A stretch of 43,400 nt of DNA from Tannerella forsythia. GTDB lineage: Bacteria > Bacteroidota > Bacteroidia > Bacteroidales > Tannerellaceae. Of the stretch, positions 18,644 to 26,502 are shown piece after piece. The stretch is taken from assembly GCF_003860135.1 (NCBI RefSeq), contig NZ_RQYN01000024.1:1-43400 (forward strand), written 5' to 3'. How positions within the stretch are numbered: position 1 is the first letter of the stretch; every line of letters starts with the position of its first letter. A program made the position numbers and the translations under genes. The notes beneath the pieces were generated by a model. It was not told where the DNA came from. It searched no databases and saw nothing but the letters and a program-made list of their open reading frames with translations.

Positions 18644-20620
18644 ATGGAATTGACAAAAGACACAAACGAAACAGGCCAGCCGGAAACGAACCAAACGCCT
18701 GATGCCCTTTCTGCCCAGCCGTCTGAAAACGTCGCAGAGAGCGCCGCATCCATGCAAGAACAAGCAAATGCCACGGAAGAAAAACCGGCAGAATCTATGC
18801 ATGACATCACCATTGATGAAGCATCGGTACAAAAAGAACCCGAAATGAAAGAGTTACCGACAACTCCGGACGATTTCTGCGGTGAACTACAGGAAGCCAT
18901 CGAAGTAGGCGCCGTCGGTATGATCGACAAGCACGACATTTTGGAAAGGTTGAAGAAATTGGTAGAACATGCCGAAGAAACACCGCGTGAACAACTGGAA
19001 AAGCTGAAAGAAGCATACTTCCGCACGGTAAAAGCTGAAGCCGATGAGCTGAAACGTATCTTCATTGAAAACGGCGGAGAAGAAAAAGACTTTGAGACGC
19101 CCGAAGACGATACGGCAGCCACATACAGGGATCTGCTCAATCAATATAAGGAAAAGAGAATGGCCATGCAAAAAGAGCAGACGCGTGTCAAAGAAGAAAA
19201 CTATGTCAAGAAGTTACAGCTCATCGACCGGATGGGAGCCTTGGTCGACAGTAACGACGACTTCAACCAACGATATAAAGAATTCAAGGAAATCCAGCAA
19301 GAATGGAAGGAGCACAATCCCGTGCCGCAGGAATACGCGAGGGATTTATGGCGTAATTTCCAGCTCCAGAGCGAGCGTTTCTACGATTTGGTAAAAATCA
19401 ACAACCAGCTTCGAGACTACGATTTCAAGAAGAATCTGGAGATGAAAACGGCACTCTGCGAAGCGGCAGAGAATCTGATCAATGAGCCGGATATTGTTTC
19501 GGCCTATCATCAGATGCAGACGCTGTTCCAGCAATGGCGGGAAATCGGGCCTGTATCGCGTGAATTCCGTGAAGAATTATGGGCACGCTTCAAAGCGGCC
19601 TCTACCGTGATCAATAAACGTCATCACGGGCATTTTGAAATTATGAAGGAGCAGGAAGAGCTGAATCTGAAAGAAAAGACAAGCCTCTGCGAAATCGTCG
19701 AAGCCATCGTTTATGACGATTTAAAATCATTCAAAGATTGGGAAAAAAAGACACAGGAAGTACTGGCCCTTCAACAGAAATGGCGCACCATCGGCTTCGC
19801 CTCGAAGAAGAAAAACGCGAAGATTTTCGAACGTTTCCGCGGTGCCTGCGATGAATATTTCCACAGAAGGAGCGAATTCCTCAAAAGTACCAAGAAAGAG
19901 ATGGAAGCCAACTACCAGTTGAAAAAGGAGTTGGCCGAAAAAGCCGAGGAACTGAAAGAAAGCACGGACTGGAAAGAAACGACGAAAGCCATGATTAAGC
20001 TTCAGGAAGAATGGAGGAAAATCGGGCCGGTCAGCCGCAAACAATCCGATGCGATCTGGAAACGTTTTATCGGAGCATGCGATTATTTCTTTGAACAGAA
20101 AACTAAAGTTTTCGCTTCGCAAAAAGGCGAAGAAACAACCAACCTTGAAGCAAAGAAAGCGCTGATCGAGCGAATCAAGGCGCTGGACGAAAATTTGCAG
20201 GAATCGGAAGCCGTATCCACATTAAAATCACTGATTGCCGAGTGGAATACGATAGGCCATGTTCCGTTCAAGAGTAAAGATAAAATCTACAAGGCATTCC
20301 GTGAAGCTGTAGATCAACAGTTCGACCGTCTAAATGTAGCTCAGGCCGACCGCCGCATGCAACAATTCCGCTCCACACTGACCGAAATGAGCGGCCAAGG
20401 CGATAACAAACTGCACGACGAACGGGACAAACTGATGCGCATCTATGAACGCATGAAGAACGAAGTGCAAACGTACGAGAACAACATCGGCTTCCTGAAC
20501 GTATCCTCCAAAGGCGGAAGCGGTCTGCTGAAAGAAATGGAACGTAAAATCGAACGTTTAAAAGACGAAATGGCATTGATCGTTAAGAAAATCGACGCGA
20601 TCGATGAAAACCTCGAATAA
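18644..20620 (+). CDS. DUF349 repeat protein
   Basis: A 658-residue, strongly charged, helical protein. Residues 1-70 are low-complexity and rich in Glu, Thr and Ala. After that come five tandem DUF349 units, each with a Trp-containing core: EWKEHNPVPQEY, QWREIGPVSREF, KWRTIGFASKKK, EWRKIGPVSRKQ and EWNTIGHVPFKS. The C-terminal 80 residues look like a coiled coil. There is no signal peptide or membrane segment, so it should be cytoplasmic. DUF349 proteins are common in Bacteroidetes but their function is not established. Its last 17 bases overlap the next gene in another frame, which suggests coupled translation. Confidence 0.88.
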   Translation: MELTKDTNETGQPETNQTPDALSAQPSENVAESAASMQEQANATEEKPAESMHDITIDEASVQKEPEMKELPTTPDDFCGELQEAIEVGAVGMIDKHDILERLKKLVEHAEETPREQLEKLKEAYFRTVKAEADELKRIFIENGGEEKDFETPEDDTAATYRDLLNQYKEKRMAMQKEQTRVKEENYVKKLQLIDRMGALVDSNDDFNQRYKEFKEIQQEWKEHNPVPQEYARDLWRNFQLQSERFYDLVKINNQLRDYDFKKNLEMKTALCEAAENLINEPDIVSAYHQMQTLFQQWREIGPVSREFREELWARFKAASTVINKRHHGHFEIMKEQEELNLKEKTSLCEIVEAIVYDDLKSFKDWEKKTQEVLALQQKWRTIGFASKKKNAKIFERFRGACDEYFHRRSEFLKSTKKEMEANYQLKKELAEKAEELKESTDWKETTKAMIKLQEEWRKIGPVSRKQSDAIWKRFIGACDYFFEQKTKVFASQKGEETTNLEAKKALIERIKALDENLQESEAVSTLKSLIAEWNTIGHVPFKSKDKIYKAFREAVDQQFDRLNVAQADRRMQQFRSTLTEMSGQGDNKLHDERDKLMRIYERMKNEVQTYENNIGFLNVSSKGGSGLLKEMERKIERLKDEMALIVKKIDAIDENLE

Positions 20621-21812
20621 GGCGCTCCATCTTTTTAATCCGGGACATGAAACGGCTATTGCGTCGGGGGTACGTCACTATACTCCCGACGCAGTCGTTC
20701 AAAAAATGATGTCCGATCTCTCCCTTCTCCCGTTATGGTATGGTAATGAGGGAGATTATGTTCTTACTTCCGAAGCAGAAACCGCCAGACGCTTCATCGA
20801 ATCACTACCTCCGGATTTACAACCGTCCCTATATCCCGTCTCCGACAAAGAAATCTGCCGGCTGACCGCCCCTCTTGACGCTTCTCCGTGGGGACTCTCC
20901 CCGCACAGCCTCCGCCTTTTTGAAAAACTTCAAAAACGAGGAGCTCCTCTTTCCATCCCTGCCTGGAAAGAGATATACCGCACGTTGACACATCGCCGCG
21001 CGGCGGCAGACGGTCTTCGGGAAACATTACAACGACTGCCCGGACTACCTTCCGTCTCGATTCCCTGTTTCTACGAAACCGCTGCGGCCGTCAAAACACA
21101 TATCGAAACCTATCCCCCACCCTTCTTGCTGAAAACGCCCTTCTCCTGCTCCGGACAAGGGGTTTATCCGATCATGGGCGCAACGGCCGATACGAAAGCC
21201 ATGCAATGGATCGAAGGGGCTTTGAGAAGACAAGGGGCTGTCAGCATCGAACCGATGCTGGAAAAAGTCTGCGATTTTGCGATGGAATTTTACATGGATG
21301 GCGCGGATGGAATCACCTACAAGGGGTTGTCGGTATTTGAAACTCAAACAAAAGGTGCTTTTTCCGGCGGACGTCTCGGACAGTCCGAGGTCTTACAAAA
21401 GTATTTGACTACATATATCCCGGAAGAAACCTTAACAGCAGTACGGGAAGCGATTACGCTAACGCTGAAAGAGATTCTCGGCAATGTCTACCGGGGCTAT
21501 CTCGGCATCGATATGCTTATATTCAAACACAACGGAGAATATGCCGTTCATCCTTTTATCGAAATGAATCTGCGTTATACGATGGGATTAGTGGCCTGCG
21601 AGCTAAGTCGTCGTCTGCTCCATCCTGCATCGCAGGGACGGTTCATGATCTCCTACGAGAAGAAGGGAGCCACCTTACGCACCGACATGCTTTTCAGACA
21701 GCAATATCCTTTGCAACTTGCCGACGGACGAATCCGCTCCGGCTATTTCTCACTCTGTCCCGTCACCGCCGAGACAACCTATCGTGCCGGTGTGCTAATC
21801 CATGCGGAATAA
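20604..21812 (+). CDS. ATP-grasp-like protein of unknown function
   Basis: A 402-residue protein that I do not recognise by name. It shows features of the ATP-grasp fold: a Lys and glycine-rich loop, LLKTPFSCSGQGV (175-187), a Glu-Pro pair near 216-217, and metal-binding candidates Asp303 and Glu320/Asn322 in FIEMNLR. A motif at the start, HLFNPGHE (9-16), is unusual for ATP-grasp enzymes and may mark the family. It has no signal peptide or membrane segment. ATP-grasp enzymes join a carboxylate to an amine or thiol via an acyl-phosphate; which substrates apply here is unknown. The ATG lies inside the DUF349 gene, 17 bases before its stop, and the frame is well supported from the first residues. 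Confidence 0.75.
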   Translation: MKTSNKALHLFNPGHETAIASGVRHYTPDAVVQKMMSDLSLLPLWYGNEGDYVLTSEAETARRFIESLPPDLQPSLYPVSDKEICRLTAPLDASPWGLSPHSLRLFEKLQKRGAPLSIPAWKEIYRTLTHRRAAADGLRETLQRLPGLPSVSIPCFYETAAAVKTHIETYPPPFLLKTPFSCSGQGVYPIMGATADTKAMQWIEGALRRQGAVSIEPMLEKVCDFAMEFYMDGADGITYKGLSVFETQTKGAFSGGRLGQSEVLQKYLTTYIPEETLTAVREAITLTLKEILGNVYRGYLGIDMLIFKHNGEYAVHPFIEMNLRYTMGLVACELSRRLLHPASQGRFMISYEKKGATLRTDMLFRQQYPLQLADGRIRSGYFSLCPVTAETTYRAGVLIHAE

Positions 21813-21837
21813 AACCTGCCGGACGACTTCTATGAAT

Positions 21838-21851
21838 ACCGCAAAAGCGGT
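21838..21851. terminator. Small hairpin between convergent genes
   Basis: ACCGC-AAAA-GCGGT forms a 5-bp stem between the ends of the ATP-grasp-like gene and the permease gene, touching the permease stop codon. It could end transcription from either side, but has no long T tail. Confidence 0.35.
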
Positions 21852-22885
21852 TAGTTGAGAGATTGGATATTTTTCCGGTTCAAAATAACGTATATGATAA
21901 CGGGAGCGCCAAGCACCGGAGTGACGGCGTTGAGAGGAAAGACCGTCCCCATACCGGGAACCACCGTGAGCAGGTTGCAGAGCAGCGCCATACACGAGCC
22001 GATCAACATCGTTACCGGCAACAGCATACGATGATTCTCCATCCCCAAAGTCAGTCGGGCGATATGGGGAACAGCCAACCCGATAAACGAAATAGGTCCG
22101 CAAAAAGCTGTCGCCGTAGCGGTCAATAACCCCGTACAAAGCAAAATCAGGATACGTGTGCGCTTGATCTTCACGCCGAGATTGGCAGCATAACGCTCTC
22201 CGAGCAGCAAAGCGTTGAGCGGCTTGATCAGCAACAGAGCGCATGTCAGTCCGATAAGCGTACAGAGAATAAAGAAAGGCAGGCGCTCGTTCGAAACGCT
22301 CGAAAAGTCGCCCATGCCCCACATCACGTAGGCATGAATACGGTCGGACGAGGCGTAGTAGTTCAACATCGAAATCAACGATGAAGCGATATACCCGACC
22401 ATAATCCCGATGATCAACAACATGACATTGCTTCTGACTTTTGTCGAAAAGTAAATAATCAACCCTAAGACGGAACAGGCTCCTGCAAAAGCGGCCACGA
22501 TCAAAGCCAGCGATCCGCCGACCGAAAAAATCGATGATAAACCGACCGCCCCGCCTCCTAAAAGCATCACGAGAGCGACTCCGAGATTGGCCCCGTCACT
22601 GATCCCTAAAATCGAAGGACCGGCCAACGGATTCCTGAACAGCGTCTGCAACAACAAACCGCTGACAGCCAAAGACGCTCCCACAAGCAACGCCGTCACC
22701 GCCTGCGGCAACCGCGATTGCAGCACGATATGTTGCCATGCCGCCTGCTCGACAGGCTCGCCCGACAAGATGCGAATCACTTCACCGAGTGGAATCGGTA
22801 CGGTACCATACACCAAATTGCCCGCCCATAACAAAACAAGCAGCAGCAAAAGTACCGGATAAAATAATCTGCTTTTTCCGTTCAT
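21851..22885 (-). CDS. FecCD-family ABC transporter permease (iron-siderophore, heme or cobalamin type)
   Basis: A permease of about 344 residues with nine or ten membrane helices. Family marks include SRLPQAVTALLVGASLAVSG and the LFRNPLAGPSILGISDGANLG segment that follow helix 2, and the GPISFIGLAVPHIAR coupling helix near the C-terminus. Such permeases move iron chelates, heme or vitamin B12 across the inner membrane with an ATPase and a binding protein. Neither partner is encoded nearby, so the substrate cannot be told. I chose the ATG at 22885. A longer reading from a TTG at 22912 would place the promoter box inside the gene. The box lies only 4 bases before the ATG. Confidence 0.9.
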   Translation of the reverse strand: MNGKSRLFYPVLLLLLVLLWAGNLVYGTVPIPLGEVIRILSGEPVEQAAWQHIVLQSRLPQAVTALLVGASLAVSGLLLQTLFRNPLAGPSILGISDGANLGVALVMLLGGGAVGLSSIFSVGGSLALIVAAFAGACSVLGLIIYFSTKVRSNVMLLIIGIMVGYIASSLISMLNYYASSDRIHAYVMWGMGDFSSVSNERLPFFILCTLIGLTCALLLIKPLNALLLGERYAANLGVKIKRTRILILLCTGLLTATATAFCGPISFIGLAVPHIARLTLGMENHRMLLPVTMLIGSCMALLCNLLTVVPGMGTVFPLNAVTPVLGAPVIIYVILNRKNIQSLN

Positions 22886-22889
22886 CCGA

Positions 22890-22897
22890 CAAATGTA
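22890..22897 (-). promoter_or_regulatory. -7 promoter box of the permease gene
   Basis: Minus strand TACATTTG matches TAnnTTTG and ends 4 bases before the ATG, predicting a leaderless transcript. It argues against the TTG start at 22912. Confidence 0.6.
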
Positions 22898-22938
22898 CGG
22901 TTTTTCACGCAAAAGAAACCTTATAGCCGAAAAAGCGA

Positions 22939-22967
22939 AAAGGCGAAGTCATCACGACTTCGCCTTT
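22939..22967 (-). terminator. Strong rho-independent terminator-like hairpin
   Basis: GGCGAAGTC (22942-22950) and GACTTCGCC (22956-22964) pair around ATCAC, and A/T runs extend the stem to 12 bp. On the minus strand it is followed by TTTTCGCTTTTT, a good terminator tail; on the plus strand the tail is weaker. No convincing minus-strand gene lies directly upstream of it. Confidence 0.65.
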
Positions 22968-23369
22968 CCATTGAGAGATTAACCTAAGTATTTAAACCCT
23001 ATCAACCACACTTTACATATATGACGTATAGCATCTCCAAAACCCTTAATCAAAATTGTTAAAAAAAATTATTTTTCCGTTTTTATTTGTGGTAATGGAA
23101 TTTTTTCAGCGATGTTGCAAAACAAAAGCAAGTCTATTTTCTTAGAAATAAGCATAAAAGCATAAGATATATCTAAACCGTCAACCCTCAACCTTAAAAA
23201 GACAATTTTCTTTACTTTGTAGAACATGGGAATTCCGGATCAGGCGAAATTGTTTGTTCATAAAGGCAAATATCTTTTGAGCAAAGTCGATAATCTGCCA
23301 TCATATACATGTTTTTATGCCTGCACGACCAATGTTATCCATCTGTAAAACAGCAAGTTTAGAAAATAA
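22968..23369. other. AT-rich spacer without a convincing gene
   Basis: About 400 bases, very AT-rich between 23030 and 23230, with A and T runs. A near-consensus -7 box (TTACTTTG, 23212-23219) points right, 6 bases before the ATG of a 40-codon reading frame. No RNA gene was recognised here, though a small RNA cannot be excluded. Confidence 0.5.
23226..23348 (+). CDS. Possible small protein (40 residues), unknown
   Basis: ATG at 23226 opens a 40-codon frame ending at TAA 23346-23348. The product starts MGIPDQAKLFVHKGKY and contains two cysteines (CFYAC) near its end. It has no signal peptide or recognised motif. The only support is the near-consensus promoter box 6 bases upstream, so it may be a chance frame. 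Confidence 0.2.
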   Translation: MGIPDQAKLFVHKGKYLLSKVDNLPSYTCFYACTTNVIHL

Positions 23370-23870
23370 AAAGACGCGTTCCGGTGCCAAGGCCGTGCGA
23401 GGAACGGAAGGTTCGTTCTCACCAACGCCGCGTCGGTAAGATCTTACGCGCGTCTCGTTGCGTTCAACCGAACTTCGGGGCGATTCAACGCGTGACCGGT
23501 GGATGCTTGAAAAAGATTCGTTCTTTCCAACACAAGTTTCGTTGGTTTCCCCCGAACTTCGGGGCGATATTCCGGCTCTTCGGGGCAATCTCCCCGAAAC
23601 ATCAGGGGAAGGAACAGAAGTTGTGTTGGATCGTAAAAAAGTTTCGTTGCGTTCAACCGAACTTCGGTTGGAAAGAACGGAAGACCGGTGGACGGCCACG
23701 CAACGCCGGATAGAAGGAGCGGAAATCGCCCGCGTTTCACCCGGTGTTTTTTGGCATCCGGCCCATGCCGCGTTGTTTTCAACCGGCGGGGTGTCAGATC
23801 GTACGAATCTTCGGGGCGATGCAACGAAACGATTGCGCGCTCCAACGTCCTTTCTCGTGGAAAGGCAGTT
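23370..23870. repeat. GC-rich block of degenerate palindromic repeats
   Basis: About 500 bases, clearly more GC-rich than the flanks. A unit of about 26 bases, containing CGTTGCGTTCAACCGAACTT and then CGG, is nearly identical at 23456-23480 and 23645-23669 and degenerate at 23538-23564. An inverted degenerate copy lies at 23805-23830. Small perfect hairpins are frequent: CCCCGAA-C-TTCGGGG near 23551-23565 and TTCGGGG-CAATCT-CCCCGAA at 23579-23598. Long frames are open on both strands, but their products are repetitive (such as RSSVERNET or PTEVRLNATK) and match no protein I know. I treat the block as non-coding repeat DNA or a decayed gene. Confidence 0.55.
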
Positions 23871-24126
23871 GCACCTAAAGATATCCTTCTTAAATAATAC
23901 AAATGCAAAAAAGGCGGTTCGAGGCCGGCTGTTTCAGAAGTCAGACAACCAACCAAAGGCCGTTTTCAATTGGCCGAATGAAAAAACAACGCTTCAAAGA
24001 GCGATGGAAGTCATATCTGCCAACGGACTGTTAGTTCACATCTACGGAAAATTGGCGGTCGCATGCTTGGAGCTTATTTTTTAACGAGAGAAACAGGAGG
24101 CAAATTTTCACTCCGGAAAAAAGATT

Positions 24127-24134
24127 TACCTTTG
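24127..24134 (+). promoter_or_regulatory. -7 promoter box of the metallophosphoesterase pair
   Basis: TACCTTTG matches TAnnTTTG and lies 27 bases before the ATG at 24162. It falls inside any longer version of the gene starting at 24063, so it supports the shorter start. Confidence 0.65.
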
Positions 24135-24161
24135 CGACAAATTTTAATCCGCAGACCTTAC

Positions 24162-25262
24162 ATGTTCGTTGTTTTCATTTTGATGTTATGCGCCTACGTA
24201 GGTGCCAATAGTTATATTTTCATCCGTGGGTTGCAAGCCATATCGTCTTTTCCGACTGTCTTCAAATGGGTGTTCGGTGTATTCTACTGGTTGTCTGCCC
24301 TCTCCATCCTCCTGCTCTTCGCACTTCGCAACCGCGAAAAAGCAGATGTATGGGGACATGCTTTCTTCCAATATGCCACCGGATGGCTCGTCTTCACGCT
24401 CTACATGACGATGGCTTTGCTGTGTTTCGATTTTTACCGGCTCTTTAACCGCTCGTTTGCACATGGTTTTAGCCTCTCCCTACTCCTGACGGCCGGAATG
24501 CTTGTCTACGGATATATCTGTTACCGCAATCCCATCGTCCGCCACCTGCATATCGAGATTCCCAAGACGTTGACCGACTCGACGGCTACTTCCCTCAAGG
24601 TCGTTGCCGTCAGCGACGTCCATCTCGGGCTCGGTACTCCTAAAGCGCGTTTGCAAGATTACGTCGCCGGAATTAATGCCCAACAGCCGGACCTCGTGAT
24701 CATCAGTGGCGACCTGATCGACCATAGCATACACCCTCTACGCGAGGCACGCATGGAGGAGGAGTTGAAACAAATCAAAGCCCCCCTTGGTGTTTATCTG
24801 GCGCCGGGCAATCACGAATACATCAGCGGTATCGACGCATGTATCAAATATATCAGGCAGACGCCCATACGTTTGCTGCGCGACTCGGTAGCGACTCTCT
24901 CTAATGGGATACAGCTCGTCGGGCGTGACGACCGCAGCAACCGACAACGCCTTCCCGCCGGAGAGCTGATGCGCTCTATCGACCCGCGCCGACCGGTCAT
25001 CGTGCTGGATCATCAGCCTGTCGAGCTGCTGCAAGCGCAGCAGGCCGGCGCCGACCTGCTCTTCTGCGGACATACGCACCGCGGACAAGTATGGCCGCTC
25101 ACTTGGTTTACCGATCGACTGTTCGAACGCAGTTACGGCTACGAGCAGCGCGGAACGATGCACCTCTACGTCTCGTCCGGCCTCTCGCTCTGGGGCCCGC
25201 CTTTCCGTATCGGAACACGCGGTGAGCTGGTAGTCTTTCACCTTTCATTCCATCGGCCATGA
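24162..25262 (+). CDS. Membrane-anchored metallophosphoesterase, first of a pair
   Basis: A protein of 366 residues from the ATG at 24162. Four hydrophobic segments fill the first 135 residues. A calcineurin-type phosphoesterase domain follows with the metal-binding motifs in order: SDVHLG, SGDLID, GNHEY and GHTHRGQ. This set resembles YaeI/YkuE-type phosphodiesterases, some of which act on lipid substrates such as UDP-diacylglucosamine, but the substrate here is unknown. Its active site should lie near the membrane. The last 4 bases overlap the next gene (ATGA), which encodes a paralog, so the two are co-transcribed and translationally coupled. Confidence 0.88.
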   Translation: MFVVFILMLCAYVGANSYIFIRGLQAISSFPTVFKWVFGVFYWLSALSILLLFALRNREKADVWGHAFFQYATGWLVFTLYMTMALLCFDFYRLFNRSFAHGFSLSLLLTAGMLVYGYICYRNPIVRHLHIEIPKTLTDSTATSLKVVAVSDVHLGLGTPKARLQDYVAGINAQQPDLVIISGDLIDHSIHPLREARMEEELKQIKAPLGVYLAPGNHEYISGIDACIKYIRQTPIRLLRDSVATLSNGIQLVGRDDRSNRQRLPAGELMRSIDPRRPVIVLDHQPVELLQAQQAGADLLFCGHTHRGQVWPLTWFTDRLFERSYGYEQRGTMHLYVSSGLSLWGPPFRIGTRGELVVFHLSFHRP

Positions 25263-26386
25263 AAGTGTTTCTGCAAGCCATCGTCGGACAGATCCTCTTC
25301 AACCTCTATCTTTTTTACCGGGGTAAACAGGCTCTGCCGCCACAAAAAAAGTGGCGTGTACCTTTCGTGCTCTTTTTCCTGATCGAATGGACGACGTATT
25401 TTTACGGATTCTTCTTTCACAAAGATCTGCCGGATCATGTCATGATTCCGATCCTGTACTTCTGCGGTACATGGTACGTTGCATCCATCTACCTGATGCT
25501 CGGACTGCTGGCCGCCGACCTCCTCCGGCTGACGAACCGGATCAGACCCTGGATTCCCGCATCTATCACCGCCCGAAGCCTTCGTCTGAAGCGCTTTTAC
25601 TACGTGTTCCTGCTTCTCGTCACCGCCGGATTGATGATACGCGGATATTATCATGTAACGCATCCCGTAGTGACCTATCAGGACATACACATCCCGAAAA
25701 ACGTGGAAGGACGCGACAGCCTGACCATCGCTCTGATAAGCGATACTCATTTCGGCGAAATGATCGGTAAAAAGAGTGCCGAGCGCTTCGTGGCCCTCTG
25801 CAACGCGCAACAACCTGACATCATAATCATTAACGGAGATATCATGGATTACGAATCGCGTTTTGCCGAACGTGCACATATCGAAGACGACCTGCGAAAG
25901 CTCCATGCGCCGTTGGGCGTTTATATCACGTTAGGCAATCACGAATACCGGGCGAACCGCTTTGCCAAACTGCGCTGGTTGCAGAAAACGGGCGGGGTAC
26001 TGCTCGTCGATTCGGTCGTCATGCCCGACAGCACGTTCTACCTCGTCGGCCGCGACGATGCCACGAATAAAGGACGAAAGCCGTTAAGCCGTCTACTCGA
26101 TGGCGTCGACAAGAGGAAGCCTGTGATTGTAGCCGATCATCAGCCCCGTTTCAACGAGATCGTAATGAACCGTTGCGACCTTGGGCTTCATGGTCATACA
26201 CACAACGGACAGTTCTGGCCTTACAGTTGGATTATCAAACTGGTCTACCGTTGCTCGTACGGGTATTACAAAGAAGGGGGATCACAGTTTTATATCTCGT
26301 CCGGCATCGGATTTGCCGGCCCTCCCTACCGCATTGGCACAAAATCAGAATTGGCGATGATTCGCGTAACCTTTCATCGCAACTAA
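25259..26386 (+). CDS. Membrane-anchored metallophosphoesterase, second of a pair
   Basis: A 375-residue paralog of the preceding protein with the same layout: about four hydrophobic segments in residues 1-130, then SDTHFG, NGDIMD, GNHEY and HGHTHNGQ metal-binding motifs. The ends of the two proteins also agree (SSG-GPP-RIGT-EL). The ATG overlaps the stop codon of the first gene, and a strong hairpin follows the stop. The pair probably arose by tandem duplication. The differing metal-motif side residues and loops may mean different substrates. The function of both is inferred only at the family level. Confidence 0.88.
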   Translation: MKVFLQAIVGQILFNLYLFYRGKQALPPQKKWRVPFVLFFLIEWTTYFYGFFFHKDLPDHVMIPILYFCGTWYVASIYLMLGLLAADLLRLTNRIRPWIPASITARSLRLKRFYYVFLLLVTAGLMIRGYYHVTHPVVTYQDIHIPKNVEGRDSLTIALISDTHFGEMIGKKSAERFVALCNAQQPDIIIINGDIMDYESRFAERAHIEDDLRKLHAPLGVYITLGNHEYRANRFAKLRWLQKTGGVLLVDSVVMPDSTFYLVGRDDATNKGRKPLSRLLDGVDKRKPVIVADHQPRFNEIVMNRCDLGLHGHTHNGQFWPYSWIIKLVYRCSYGYYKEGGSQFYISSGIGFAGPPYRIGTKSELAMIRVTFHRN

Positions 26387-26394
26387 ACATGAAA

Positions 26395-26428
26395 ACGGTG
26401 TGCCAAACATTGCGTTTTGACACACCGT
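26395..26428. terminator. Long hairpin between convergent genes, shared with the block before ruvA
   Basis: ACGGTGTGCCAAAC and GTTTTGACACACCGT pair across a short loop with one bulged base. It lies 8 bases after the second metallophosphoesterase and before the convergent serS stop, so it can serve both. Its left arm and loop recur at 10342-10364. Confidence 0.65.
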
Positions 26429-26502
26429 CTCTTCTATTTAGATCGGGATTAAAATCGTCTCTTTCTAAAAACTCTTCGTGGAAAAACACGGTCGAACCCG
26501 TA

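Noticed and set aside
23301-24084. Three long open frames (minus 23301-23699, minus 23444-23956, plus 23458-24084) as genes
   Set aside because: All three overlap each other in the same repeat block, and their products are low-complexity repeats with no start signal or recognised domain.
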